A stretch of DNA of 64,000 bases from Xestospongia muta. Its lineage: Eukaryota > Porifera > Demospongiae > Haplosclerida > Petrosiidae. The stretch spans positions 9,915,461-9,979,460 of the forward strand of contig OY848919.1 of the NCBI GenBank assembly GCA_963693285.1, read 5' to 3'. A model generated the notes under the pieces. That model was given only the letters and a program-made list of their open reading frames with translations, made no database searches and had not been told where the DNA came from. The position numbers and the translations under genes were made by a program. Below, one piece after another: positions 23,147-34,570 of the stretch. The first letter of the stretch is position 1, and each line of letters opens with the position of its first letter.

Positions 23147-24792
23147 ATGGCAGAACATCAGTCATTACTTGGTAATTCTTCAAGAAGTAAGCACAAGAAA
23201 TGGTCATGTGGAAAATACTATCGTTTACGATTTACTTCAACAAAAGGTGCTATATTGGTACTGTTTTGGGATATCATGCTGTATGTGTTTGAGCGATTTT
23301 GTAAGGGTATTATCTTTGCTCTCATGGTAATACTTTACCCAAAGTCTCAGTTAGTATATATAGTCTACACCTCATTGTTTTTTATCGCTCCTTTTGGGGG
23401 CCTTGTTGCTGATATTTGGATGGGTCGATATAAAATTATAGTGGCTGGTATATACATGGCACTGTTTATGTGGATACTAGGGGCTAGTGCTGGTGCCCTT
23501 TTCTCCTATGTCCATCCTTTAATCATAGTAAATCTGTTGATTTTTTCACTGGTAATGAATTTTGGAAGTATTATTTCAGTTCGCACAAATCTGATTCCGT
23601 TTAATGTTGATCAGCTTGTAGGAGCTTCAGGAGAGGATCTTAGTACTATTATATATTGGCATAGTTTGGTCTTAGTTTGGGAATATACATCAAAGTATTC
23701 CTTGAGTGTTGGGTCAACAAAACAGTGTCTTTTGAAATAACACATCTTCCTCTAGGGGGTCTTGTAATAACTGTTATCATTTTGAGTCATATCTTTTTTA
23801 AACATTGGCTAGACATAACTCATCAAAAGAGTAATCCAATAAAGCTTATTGCAAAAGTACTCAACTATGCCAGGAAGAACAAATATCCCAAGAATCGCAG
23901 TGCCTTCACTTACTGTGAGGAACAATATCCATCACGAATTGATTTGGGTAAAGAGAAATATGGTGGACCATTCTCTGATGAGGAAGTAGAGGATGTTAAG
24001 ACAGTACTGCGTATGATTCCTTTGTATATTTGCATATTTGGATTTTATTTAGCATGGGAATTAATATCACTTCCTGATTTCTTGTCTAATGCTATTGAAG
24101 ACAACCAGTCTTATGCTATGTGTATTATCAGGCCATCTACTGTAAGTCTGATTACTCTTAGTGTGTTTGTTCTTTTCTACCAGTTTCTTATTTATCCATG
24201 TTTCCATAAATACATACCAAGTATGTTAAAGAGAATAGGTTTGGGACTTATTTTATGTTTTCTGACTTCCTTCACCTATATGATTATTGCTTTAATTGGA
24301 GAAGTCAAAAACAGCTCAGCAGTATGTGTTTTGAAGGACCCATCAATAAACTCATCATTTGAAATACCTATAGATTACCATTGGGTTATTGTACCAGAGG
24401 TTATCTGTGGTATATCTTACTTTCTGGTTTTAACAATAAGTCTGGAGTTCACAGTTGCACAGTCACCAAAGTCAATGAGAGGGTTGATGGTTGGGTTTAG
24501 ATATGCTGTCGTAGGCTTAGCTGTACTGATGAGCATGTATTTTGAGACTCCCTTTGAGTATTTAGATTCAGCTCCTCTTGGTTGTGGCTTTTATTATTTC
24601 TTAAGTAAAACTGTTCTCATTTTTATCATACTAGTGATATTCATTTTACTGGCTAAACATTACAAGTTACGAGTTAGAGACAATGAGACTAATGTATACC
24701 AAGTAGTTGATGAACATTATGAACGATTTATGAGGCAGTCAGATGAATTTTGGAAATTGAGGGGCATTAGTTCTCACTCCTCCCAGAACTAA
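23147..24792 (+). pseudogene. POT/SLC15-like transporter, copy B (single-base frameshift)
   Basis: Nearly identical to copies A and C along its whole length and into the 3' flank. Where A and C read CATAGTTTTGGTC, this copy reads CATAGTTTGGTC (about 23662-23668), losing one T. The frame breaks after IIYWHS and the first frame stops at 23740; the original frame stays open to 24792 (371 aa from an internal ATG at 23677). With one lesion and an otherwise intact frame, this is a very young pseudogene, an allelic null, or an assembly or sequencing error. Translation stops after about five membrane segments. Confidence 0.85.
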
Positions 24793-25199
24793 ATACTTTT
24801 TTTGCAACTATTAATGCATACATTTGTCTTTATGTGTGTTAAAAATAATATATAGACTTTGTATTTAGTATTGCCATGTTGATTGGCATTGATATAAATT
24901 TATAATGTTTTTGTTTGAGTAAGTTAAAATTGTACAAAGCTAATGATATTTCTTATAATCACTAACAGTGAATGTAGATTTTAGAGTAAATGCTGATGTG
25001 TCTTTGTCTAAGGCTCGCTGAAACTTCATAAATTTATAGCTCAGAGCAAACTGTTTGAGTTTTATAGAAAAATTGCATATTTTAAAAAGTATTTCTTTAA
25101 TTGTCCTTTATGACAACAAAATTATGTCAGTAATAATTGTCTATATATACAGTCTATGTTAGCTAGACTAGAGAGGTGTCAATTTATTTTTGATAATAA

Positions 25200-26050
25200 T
25201 TATCACTGGTTAAATTTTTGTGATTTTGTAGTGTCTATTTTTGAAGTATGGGCTACTTTCTTATTTCTTTGTATTATTTCATACTGGTGTTTCCAACCGC
25301 TAGAGAAATTGTTTGTGATGGTTAGTATGTAGATGCAACAGAATACATTATACATAATGAAATTTGAAGAATAGTTATTGTACAGTTATTTCTTTTTCCA
25401 CTAGAATAAATTTTTCAGAAGCACTGAAAGTGAAACAGACAATTTAAGTACTACATTTTATAAACTGTTAATGTTAACGTGTATTGTGTTGACTATTTGC
25501 TATATCAGTTAACTGAGGACGTGATCATATATCAATTGACTGCTATAACACAGATTCAAAGGAGTTACATATTCTCGATGTCTAAATTTGTACAAATTCA
25601 TGATATGTTAGTAGGTATATTGTAGCTGTATATGATCTAAGATTGTTACCTGATTAAATTCAAATACTTAAACAGTTAGCTATATAACATATTCACTTGT
25701 AAATAAAACTACTGTATACTTAAAAGAACATTTATTTTTTTTCATATAATCTCCATTTGATGCCCTCTTTACACATTGCACAAGTAATCATAATTAATTT
25801 TAATAATCAAAGAAAAACCCAGCAAGAATCAGTGGATTTAATTAGAATAGCTAAGTGCAATGTTGTTGATTTAGCACTTTAAAATATGAGAATTATTTTA
25901 TACTAACTAAATCAGCAATGTAAATATATCCCTCCTTATCTGATGCCACTCCAATAGAATTGTTAAAGTCATATAAAGTATTCATTCGTTTGCTCATAGG
26001 ATCCAGTATAAATGGCTTGTGCTAACTGCTAATATTGCCAACAGTAATTT
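25200..26050 (-). pseudogene. Segmental copy of the TRIM-NHL 3' end and flank
   Basis: 25200-25880 matches the spacer between POT copy C and the TRIM gene (30230-30790), for example CCGCTAGAGAAATTGTTTGT. 25880-26050 matches the last NHL codons of the TRIM gene on the minus strand (YIYIADLV-type strand, then residues before the stop), with substitutions. The match ends near 26050, where the retroelement fragment begins. A third copy is at 38030-38575. The unit duplicated with the transporters therefore once reached into the TRIM gene. Confidence 0.75.
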
Positions 26051-26104
26051 TACCACTGCAATTACCAGATTAGGAAAGTAACTAAACTACAGAGTTTAGT
26101 AATC

Positions 26105-26340
26105 TGAGTGTCAAATTTTCTATCGTAGATAAAGCTTGGATAGCTATGAAAGATTCAGTATATTAATTGGACTGCCTAGATCATTTCTGCCATAAGAATT
26201 AAAAGAAACATCTGTGGACTCAAAGAACACATTTATCTTCTCCAAATTTTCTTCCATTACCAACAACCATGCTTTACAAGGATTAAGATAGTAACTAAAA
26301 ACAAGACCATGTCCATTCAAAACATTCATCCACTCATCAC
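26105..26340 (-). pseudogene. Decayed retroelement fragment, copy 3
   Basis: The 61-aa minus-strand frame (26329-26144) reads GLVFSYYLNPCKAWLLVMEE and then FFESTDVSFNSYGRNDLGSPI. This matches the family region PKFGYYPNPSKTWLIVK...GVNVTSEGRxxLGAAIG that follows the RT active-site domain. It is the best-preserved of the three copies for this segment, but short. Confidence 0.7.
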
Positions 26341-27366
26341 TTGATATATGTTAGTAAACACTCTATACTCAATGATGGATAAAAATGTAGAGTGCTTCAA
26401 AGAACAACTTAACGATTTAGTAAGCAAAGGACAACTCTCTTTGGCAATGTTGTTTGTATACATAACGCTATTGATATGAAAGTGTACACTATCTTATGTG
26501 TTTGAATGCTAGCTTTAATAATGTTTTTACTGTCTTAACAGTAGAATTTATATATACTTTATATATGGAGTGGCATCACCAAAACTAGATAGTCTGAAAC
26601 TTATTGAAGTGAGAGTCTTGAAACATGAGATTTGATAAAGTTCCATCCAAAACAATACCTCCTATCAAAGGATGAGTAGTGACAGCAGTACCATTACTTC
26701 TGAATATATGGATCTCTCCAGAATAGTCATAACTGTAAACAAGTACATTCATTTGAGATGTAGGAATCAATAGTACAAGAATTAGATGTTAATGATAGTA
26801 ATCTCATCATATTATAATAATATGCAAGATACCACATCTTTTAGCTACTGTTAGTGTTTAGACTATCTACATACTATTACATGTACATGTATGCATTTTG
26901 TGATATTATAATACCATATCCGCCATTTTGTTTCTGTGCTTTTTATTGAATTTATATGAGAAATTAAATGTCCATACATGTACAAGCATATAATACAATC
27001 TCTGGCTATTGTACATGTGGTGTTGTGATTGACTTGATATTATTACATCCTATTGTAATGCCACATATTTACACATGCTTTCACTGCTTATTATCTTATA
27101 TATACTGCAATGTGGCCTGTACTTTTTGTTGTATTATTCTAATATTTGTAAATGTAAACAAAACAATTTACCTAATGTTGTGTATCAGTTGTGACTGTAT
27201 TTTATTGTGTTTTTATTATACATATAATGTGAGTGAAAATTAAACACAATTGTTTGCCTAAAGTTGTGACAATTGTGAGTATTGTGTCATTCATGGAGAT
27301 GACAATGATCTTCAATTGCTGTTGTCAAAACCAAGTTAAAAATAATCTTTCATGACATGACTTCAA
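26341..27366. other. Spacer upstream of POT copy C
   Basis: 26341-26490 and 26940-27366 correspond to the 5' flanks of the other two POT genes (for example TTTGTTGTATTATT, CAGTTGTGACTGTATT). The middle (about 26500-26930) lacks an obvious counterpart. No gene recognised; short frames here have no supporting features. Confidence 0.5.
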
Positions 27367-27607
27367 TTGTGACCTGATTTGCAAAAAGGGATCACTTCTG
27401 GCAAAACATTTGTGACATGATTTATGAAAAAAGAAAAACTGTTAAAACATCATAAAAACATTCTTGTATACATAAAGCTGCTATAATATACACAACTATT
27501 CATGGAACTGCATGCATCTATGTATAGAAAACTGTAGGTGTTATAACAATGATCCTTTTTCATAAATCACATCACAAAGTGATCCATCATTGTATATCAG
27601 GTCACAA
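27367..27607. mobile_element. MITE inserted 62 bases upstream of POT copy C
   Basis: The ends are TTGTGACCTGAT (left) and ATCAGGTCACAA (right), with a second inverted pair inside (GGATCACTT / AAGTGATCC). Copies A and B lack it: A reads GACTTCATTTTAAACTACTG, while C reads GACTTCAA, then the insert, then TTTAAACTACTG. The empty site in a paralogue makes insertion after duplication clear. The insert lies in the presumed promoter or 5' UTR. Confidence 0.8.
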
Positions 27608-27668
27608 TTTAAACTACTGTTACTTTTCTACTGCATCATTTCTCTAAGACATTGTTCAGGCTGACATC

Positions 27669-29318
27669 ATGGCAGAGCACCAGTCATTACTTGGTAATTC
27701 TTCGAGAGGTAAGCACAAGAAATGGTCATGTGGAAAGTACTATCGTTTACGATTTACTTCATCAAAAGGTGCTGTATTGGTGCTGTTTTGGGACATCATG
27801 CTGTATCTGTTTAATCGGTCTTGTAAGTATATTATCCTTTCTCTCTTGATAATTCTTTACCCAAAGTATCAGTTTGTATATATGATAGTCTACACCTCAT
27901 TGTATTTTATAGCTCCTTTTGGGGGCCTTGTTGCTGATATTTGGATGGGTCGATATAAAATTATAGTGGCTGGTATATACATGGCACTGTTTATGTGGAT
28001 ACTAGGGGCTAGTGCTGATGCCCTTTTCTCCTATGTCCATCCTCTAATCATAGCAACTCTGTTGATTTTTTCAATGGTAATGAATTTTGGAAGTATTATT
28101 TCAGTTCGCACAAATCTGATTCCGTTTAATGTTGATCAGCTTGTAGGAGCTTCAGGAGAGGATCTTAGTACTATTATATATTGGCATAGTTTTGGTCTTA
28201 GTTTGGGAATATACATCAAAGTATTCCTTGAGTGTTGGGTCAACAAAACAGTGTCTGCTAAAATAACACATTTTCCTCTAGGGGGTCTTGTAATAACTGT
28301 TATCATTTTAAGTCATATCTTTTGTAAACATTGGCTAGACATAACTCATCAAAAGAGTAATCCAATAAAGCTTATTGCAAAAGTACTCAATTATGCCAGG
28401 AAGAACAAATATCCCAAGAATCGCAGTGCCTTCACTTACTGTGAGGAACAATATCCATCACGAATTGATTTGGGTAAAGAGAGATATGGTGGACCCTTCT
28501 CAGATGAAGAAGTAGAGGATGTTAAGACAGTTCTGCATATGATTCCTTTGTATATTTGCATATTTGGATTTTATTTAGCATGGGAATTAATATCACTTCC
28601 TGATTTCTTGTCTAATGCTATTAAGGACAACCAGTCTTATGATATGAGTATTATCAAGCCATCTGCTATAAGTTTGATAACTCTTAGTGTGTTTATTCTT
28701 CTCTACCAATTTCTTATTTATCCATGTTTCCATAAATACATACCAAGTATGCTAAAGAGAATAGGTTTGGGACTTATTTTATGTTTTCTGACTTCCTTCA
28801 CCTATATGATTATTGCTTTAATTGGAGAAGTCAAAAACAGCTCAGTAGTATGTGTTTTGAAGGACCCACCAATAAACTCATCATTTGAAATGCCTATAGA
28901 TTACCATTGGGTTATTGTACCAGAGGTTATCTGTGGTATAGCTTATTTTCTGGTTTTAACAATAAGTCTGGAGTTCACAGTTGCACAGTCACCAAAGTCA
29001 ATGAGAGGGTTGATGGTTGGGTTTAGATTTGCTGTCATAGGCTTAGCTGTACTGATGAGCATCTATTTTCGGACTCCCTTCGAATATTTAGATTCAGCTC
29101 CCTTTGGTTGTGGCTTTTATTATTTCTTAAGTAAAACTGTTCTCATTTTTATCATACTAGTGATATTCATTTTACTGGCTAAACATTACAAGTTAAGAGT
29201 GAGAGACAATGAGACTAATGTATACCAGGTAGTTGATGAACATTATGAACGATTTATGAGGCAGTCAGATGAATTTTGGAAATTCAGGGGCATTGGTCCT
29301 CACTCCTCCATTAACTGA
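27669..29318 (+). CDS. POT/SLC15-like transporter, copy C (intronless)
   Basis: 549 aa in one exon and the same architecture as copy A (GGLVADIWMGRYKIIVAGIY, NLIPFNVDQL, EFTVAQSPKSMRGLMVGFR). It differs from A mainly in the first 75 residues (LFNRSCKYIILSLLIILYPK replaces LFDRFCKSIIFDLMVILYPK, with one residue gained before VYTS) and at the C-terminus (FRGIGPHSSIN). The middle is almost identical to A and B, suggesting recent duplication or gene conversion. An AATAAA 52 bases past the stop is absent from A and B. Likely a proton-coupled small-solute symporter. Confidence 0.85.
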   Translation: MAEHQSLLGNSSRGKHKKWSCGKYYRLRFTSSKGAVLVLFWDIMLYLFNRSCKYIILSLLIILYPKYQFVYMIVYTSLYFIAPFGGLVADIWMGRYKIIVAGIYMALFMWILGASADALFSYVHPLIIATLLIFSMVMNFGSIISVRTNLIPFNVDQLVGASGEDLSTIIYWHSFGLSLGIYIKVFLECWVNKTVSAKITHFPLGGLVITVIILSHIFCKHWLDITHQKSNPIKLIAKVLNYARKNKYPKNRSAFTYCEEQYPSRIDLGKERYGGPFSDEEVEDVKTVLHMIPLYICIFGFYLAWELISLPDFLSNAIKDNQSYDMSIIKPSAISLITLSVFILLYQFLIYPCFHKYIPSMLKRIGLGLILCFLTSFTYMIIALIGEVKNSSVVCVLKDPPINSSFEMPIDYHWVIVPEVICGIAYFLVLTISLEFTVAQSPKSMRGLMVGFRFAVIGLAVLMSIYFRTPFEYLDSAPFGCGFYYFLSKTVLIFIILVIFILLAKHYKLRVRDNETNVYQVVDEHYERFMRQSDEFWKFRGIGPHSSIN

Positions 29319-29369
29319 ATATATTTTTCTTTGCTACTATTAATGCATACATTTGTCTTTATGTGTGTT

Positions 29370-29375
29370 AATAAA
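29370..29375 (+). promoter_or_regulatory. Poly(A) signal of POT copy C
   Basis: AATAAA lies 52 bases after the stop of copy C. The same place in copies A and B reads AAAAATAAT, so copy C alone has the canonical signal there. Confidence 0.6.
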
Positions 29376-29690
29376 GAATATATAGACTTTACATTTAATA
29401 TTGCCATGATGAGTGGCATTGATATAAATTATTCATCTATAACTTTTTTTGTTTGAGTATTATTGCTGTCTAATTTGACCATATAAGGTAAAATCATATA
29501 AAGCTAAATGTATATCTTATAAGCATGAAACTTTTAATATAGATTCTGGACTTAATACTGATGTCTCCTTGTCAGGATTCATTGAGACGTTTTTATGAAT
29601 ATATTGGTCAGAACAAACTATTTAGGTTTTATAATTGTTTTAGAAAGTGAATCTTTAATTACATTTATGACAACAAAAATTATGTCAGTA

Positions 29691-30121
29691 ATACACAAAA
29701 ATTGATTTGTTTATTTAACCAATATATTGTTATACAGTTTGTACGTAGCAAACATAGTATGCTGTAAAAGTAAACATAACACTGGTTTGATTACTGACAA
29801 ACTATAAGCTTTCGTTTTCTTTGACGATGTTCTTGATACTACTGATGTAAAGTCCACACGTTTTTCTATTCGTTGCTAAACGTTGGTAGCTGCTAACGCT
29901 TCGCTTGCCAAGTTATAGTAGTTCAAAAAACAGGCAGTGCAGACACACATACAAACACACACACACACACACTGATAGACTACAGTACCCTCGCTTTGCG
30001 CCCACGCACAGCGAAGTTAATAAAACGGTGTTATGCTTACTTTTACACCATACTAAATTTGCTACATACAACCTGTATATCAATATATTGGTTAAATCAA
30101 CCAATCAATTTTTACAGTGTA
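29691..30121. mobile_element. MITE with long TIRs inserted in the POT copy C 3' flank
   Basis: The left arm (ATACACAAAAATTGAT... then TTTAACCAATATATTG) and right arm (CAATATATTGGTTAAATC... then TTTTTACAGTGT) are inverted over about 80 bp and include CATAACAC/GTGTTATG. In the flank of POT copy B (about 25125-25140) the same sequence continues without interruption, which is an empty site. The centre includes a (CA)n tract (about 29947-29970). Same family as 17718-17910 and 52666-52913. Confidence 0.85.
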
Positions 30122-30787
30122 CCTATCTGTATATACAATCTATGTTAGCTACACTAGAAAGATGTAAATATTTTCCTGTGGAAAATTATCACTGGTTAAA
30201 TCTCTGTGTATGACTTTGTAATGACTGTCTTTTAAGTATGAACTACTTTCTTATTTGTTTGTATTATTTTTTACTGGTGTGTTTCCAGCCGCTAGAGAAA
30301 TTGTTTGTGATGGTTGAGATGTAGGTGTCACAGAATTTGAAGATAGTTCTACTGTACATACTTAGTTATTATTCCATGGGAGAAAGGTTTTTGCAAACAT
30401 TGAAAGTGTTATACATTATTTTCAGCACTACTGTATTTTGTAAACTGGAAATGTTAAGGTGTGTTGTGTTGATCATCTGGTATATCTGTTCATATTAACT
30501 GAGGACATGGTCACACATTAACTGACTGCTATAACACAGATGATATGTTAGTAGGAATATATATTGTTACCTGATTAAATGAAAACATTAAAACAGTTAG
30601 TTTTATATAACATATTCAGTTATAAAAACTACTGTATACTTAAAAGGATATATAATTTCTCATATAATCTCCATTTGATGTACTTTTTACACTTTGCACA
30701 AATAATCATAATTAATTTTAATAATCAAAGAAAACTCAGCAAGAATCAATAAATATTATTAGAATAGTTTAGTGTAATCTTAAGTTT

Positions 30788-32968
30788 TTAGTACTTTAAA
30801 ATACGAGAATTATTTCTACTAACTAAATCAGCAATGTAAATATATCCTTCCTTATCTAATGCCACTCCAATAGAATTGTTAATGTCAGATAAGGTATTAA
30901 TTTGTTTGCCCATAGAATCCAGTATAAATAGCGTTTGGTTGCTACTAACGTTGTTAATAGTAGTTGTACCCCTGCTATAACCTGAAACAATGAACCGATT
31001 CCCTTCATTATTAATAGCAATAGCTTGAACACATTGGATACTTAGATTGTAGGTACTAAGAGGTTTACCATCTGAAGCAAAGATCTGCATTGGATGTTTG
31101 GAGCAGTATACTACATGAATGTTACCCTCATTGTCAACAGCTACATCATATGGATTTTGTCCATTACAATCTATGGATTGCACAAATGAACCATTAGCCT
31201 CGAATATTTGAATTCGCTTGTTATTGCAATCAGCTACCAGGACCTGTCCTTTCCCATTATGAGTGATTCCTTTGGGATTATAAAGCTGGCCATCTCTTGA
31301 ACCATAGCTACCAAACTTTCCAAGAAACTCTCCAGTAGTAGACAAAACCTTCAGAACTTGATGACTATTACTGTCAACTATATACAAAATATCTCCAAGA
31401 AGTGTCATACGATAAGGATTACTTACCATTTGCTTACCATTAATTTTGGTCACTCGTTTGCTACTTTTGTCATATTTCAAAATAAAACCATTGGAAGTAG
31501 ATGTAAAAACATCTCCATTTGAATTCACAGCAATACCAACACATGATGACATCAAACTATAAACTTCCAATGGTGAGGATATAGCCTTATAATCTCTGGA
31601 AGGATAAGCGTATACACTAAATGGACTACCATATATTGGACATTCATTAATACTGACATTTAAAATATGTTCTCCTCTATTGATCATGTTAAAAGAGAAA
31701 TATGCCATACCGTTCTCAGCTAAAGCAAACACCACCTCCTCCATTTTGTCAGATGTTAATACACATTTAACAATTTCCTTTCCTTTGTAGATTCCTCCAT
31801 CAGATCGTCTCAGCTGCATTTTAAACTTCTTCTCTTTTCCAATAGTGCCAAATGGAATAGCCATACCTTGTGCTATCACACACATGCCTGGATCACTGGA
31901 TCCAAAGACAACACCTAACATACTAATAGTTTCCTCGACTATACTGTAGTTAATCACAGAGTCTAGCTCACCATCAACAGCAGGAGTAAGTGGAAGATGA
32001 CTAAGTGACTTGGTCAGCATGGAGATAGCCTTAACCAAGATTGGTCGTAGAGCTAAGAATTCCTGTGGTGTACTATTATCAGTGATTGTAGACACTGCTT
32101 TGTGAGCAAATGTAATTCGTTTTTTTATTTTCTCAAGTTGCTCAATATGTATTTCCATAGTAGTAATCTTAGCTGTGGCAGCTTTGTCACTCTCCTTCAC
32201 TAATACTTCTTCTCTTTGAGCCAAAACCAGTCGCATTTTCTCAAAGATTTGACATATTTCTTTACCAAGTTGATCTTTATTTAATATAAGTTGACTCTTA
32301 ATGCTTTTTGTTGCAGAGATAGTGTCATCAATTCTAGCCAATGTCTCAGCAAGTTTGAGTGACTTCTCTTTAGTTGTATCTTTTTCTTGTTTGATAATAT
32401 CATCAATGAGATGTATATTGTGGAGGTTATGATCATTTATGGTGCAGTCACGACAAATCATCATATCACAAGATTGACAGAACAGTTTCAGCTTCTTAAT
32501 GTGTTTTGAACACTCCATAATTTTGTGTGGCAAGGTAAGATCATTTACTTCACTAAGTGGTGTGAGTACATGATGTTTAGTGTCATAACAACGTTGATGA
32601 TCTTGCTCACACTCTAAGCACAACACTAAAACACATTCTCCACAGGAAACTGTCGCTGAATTACCACAACGACCACACGACACTGGTTCTCCTGCTTTTA
32701 TCATTTTCTGATAGGAAGCAATCTCAACATGATGAGCAAGCCATAAATTACTAACAAAGACCTCGATATCGTTATCTGATAGCTTGATGCTCTCTTCACA
32801 AGTAGGGCAAAGAAGATATCCACCCCCTTCAGTTTGTGAGGTGACCTTTTGTAGACAACGTTTACAGTAGGAGTGTAGACAAGGTAATATGACAGGATCA
32901 GAGTAGAACTTAGAACAAATTTGGCAAATTAAGCCAGGCCAATTGCAAGATCGAGAAGCCGTAGCCAT
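30788..32968 (-). CDS. TRIM-NHL protein (RING, B-boxes, coiled coil, filamin, NHL), intronless
   Basis: 726 aa in one exon. Residues 15-57 are a C3HC4 RING (CQIC, CLHSYCKRC, CPTC), the E2-binding part of a ubiquitin ligase. About 98-137 is a B-box-like zinc site (CGRCGNSATVSCGEC), about 153-190 a B-box 2 (CSKH...CQSCDMMICRDC), and 190-310 a coiled coil for oligomerisation. About 355-455 is a filamin-type Ig domain (GGIYKGKEIVKCVL, HILNVSINECPIYGSPFSV). From 470 to the end are NHL beta-propeller repeats (GKFGSYGSRDGQLYNPKGIT, VLVADCNNKRIQIF, GVALDKEGYIYIADL). This is the architecture of TRIM2/TRIM3/TRIM71 relatives, cytosolic ligases that bind RNA or partners through the propeller. Lack of introns suggests retroposition or an old intronless lineage. 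Which vertebrate member is closest I cannot say. Confidence 0.92.
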   Translation of the reverse strand: MATASRSCNWPGLICQICSKFYSDPVILPCLHSYCKRCLQKVTSQTEGGGYLLCPTCEESIKLSDNDIEVFVSNLWLAHHVEIASYQKMIKAGEPVSCGRCGNSATVSCGECVLVLCLECEQDHQRCYDTKHHVLTPLSEVNDLTLPHKIMECSKHIKKLKLFCQSCDMMICRDCTINDHNLHNIHLIDDIIKQEKDTTKEKSLKLAETLARIDDTISATKSIKSQLILNKDQLGKEICQIFEKMRLVLAQREEVLVKESDKAATAKITTMEIHIEQLEKIKKRITFAHKAVSTITDNSTPQEFLALRPILVKAISMLTKSLSHLPLTPAVDGELDSVINYSIVEETISMLGVVFGSSDPGMCVIAQGMAIPFGTIGKEKKFKMQLRRSDGGIYKGKEIVKCVLTSDKMEEVVFALAENGMAYFSFNMINRGEHILNVSINECPIYGSPFSVYAYPSRDYKAISSPLEVYSLMSSCVGIAVNSNGDVFTSTSNGFILKYDKSSKRVTKINGKQMVSNPYRMTLLGDILYIVDSNSHQVLKVLSTTGEFLGKFGSYGSRDGQLYNPKGITHNGKGQVLVADCNNKRIQIFEANGSFVQSIDCNGQNPYDVAVDNEGNIHVVYCSKHPMQIFASDGKPLSTYNLSIQCVQAIAINNEGNRFIVSGYSRGTTTINNVSSNQTLFILDSMGKQINTLSDINNSIGVALDKEGYIYIADLVSRNNSRILKY

Positions 32969-34276
32969 AACTGTAATTTAATAGAATCTGTAGAACTTAA
33001 GAACTAATGACCTCGTGGTTAACTAGAGTATTCTATTTTTAGATTCAAGTTATTAATAGTACAGCTCACTATCAAAACCACAGGCTGGAGATCTCACAGA
33101 ATTGGCATATTACTTGTGCTTAAACTCAATGTGTATGACTAATATAGTTAAAATATATTGTTTGACAAATACTATTAGCTAAACAGTATATTGAATGCAT
33201 ACTATAAGTTGCAGGTTAACAATGTTATTTACAGATATTGAGTCTGAAATACAAACAGCAGATTGACTATTTTGTTGATGTTAGACTTGTAAATGTTACA
33301 AAAGCTACTCATTGTTATTGAAAACTAAAATCACTACAGAAACTGTGGTGAGGGGTCTAGTATCAACACTTTGCTAAGCATCGGATCAGCAATAACAAAT
33401 TTGTGAGGGTTCTGCCCTTTAATGCTGTTTTGTTGATTCTAGTGTGGACTAAGTATAACAGGTCTGCCACTTAGTCATGAAGTCTTGCTTATAGTTCAAC
33501 AGTTGTGTCATGCAGTAGTAGATAATATAGAAGATTCTATATATGGACTTCAAGCTTTGGAAGAGAGCTTATGTAGGTTGGTTGATACAGTCTAAAATTA
33601 TTCTGTGTATGTAAAATTGCTGAGCTTTTTCTTCACTAGCGATAAAATAAATGAAGATAGTTTATCAAAATAACGTTCTCAGCAGTGATTTTCTCATTAC
33701 CACACACACACATCCATCGTAATTATTTTTAGTTGTTAGGAGTAACTTTATTTATACAGACATTGAATATAAGATATTTACTACCTAATACTCCGTAATA
33801 TTACGTCGAGACGAGCTGATGACGTAAAACTGAGATGCACTGAAAAAACCATTTTGTCATTTTAACCGAGGTATTCGTTACCACAGTTTCATTAATATGA
33901 TATAAATCCATTTTAAGTTGCTACAAGGCCAACTATAGTGTATATCTTAATATGCATAAAGCCAACTAGTTGCATCTACAAACACATTTCTTTTACATCC
34001 ACTTTGCTATAGTAATTGAATCATGGCTTCAATTGAAGCTATAAGCAGATTCTGTTTCAACTGTTCCTAATTAATCCAATTAGTTAAGTTGAAATAGTAT
34101 CTATCTCTTGCTTCATCTCATGGCTTCAGTTACTAGACATAAACTACAAAGAGTACCTAGTTGACTTTATACATATTGAGTTAGACCAGTTTTGGCTTTG
34201 TGGTAACTCAATATTGGTTTCATATTGATGAAATTATGGTAACAAAGACAATGGTTGAAATAACAAAATGCTATTT
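32969..34276. other. Intergenic region upstream of the TRIM-NHL gene
   Basis: No ORF, RNA gene or repeat recognised. It contains the presumed promoter of the minus-strand TRIM gene; a short CpG-containing stretch (ACGTCGAGACGAGC, about 33804-33817) stands out from the AT-rich background. Confidence 0.4.
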
Positions 34277-34570
34277 TGAGTGTGTTGATTCAACCATAAT
34301 ATGATTATACAGATTGAATCTATTAGCCTGTTATTTGATACAAACTGAAAGTAAACAACATACTGTTTTATTAGTAATATGCTTTTATATTATACTATCA
34401 GATATTGACTGTTTAGTCAATCTGATGATATGTTATAGGAATGAAAAGATTAACGGTAGTGTTAACAGGTTGAATGTATAGTAAACATGTTACTAGTATG
34501 ATGTTTACTATATATTCAACCTGTATAATCATATATTGGTTAAATGAATCAATCAATTTTCACATTGATA
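34277..34570. mobile_element. MITE-like element with 24-bp hairpin
   Basis: ATATGATTATACAGATTGAA near 34297 is matched, inverted, by the sequence ending TGTATAATCATAT near 34535, and the outer flanks (GATTCAACC / TTGGTTAAATGAATC) also pair loosely. Inside, 34465-34488 and 34501-34524 form a hairpin with one mismatch. The right end resembles the TTTAACCAAT family of MITEs. Boundaries are uncertain. Confidence 0.5.

Noticed and set aside
23677..24792. A separate 371-aa transporter gene starting at 23677
   Set aside because: The ATG is internal to the POT frame and the upstream half continues in another frame after a one-base deletion, so it is the second part of a frameshifted copy.
26585..26770. 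61-aa minus-strand ORF with SYDYSGEIHIFRSNGTAV
   Set aside because: Looks protein-like, but no neighbouring exon, homologue or splice context could be found.
29905..30213. 102-aa ORF around the CA repeat
   Set aside because: It is inside the MITE and driven by a (CA)n tract encoding HTHTHT; no gene evidence.
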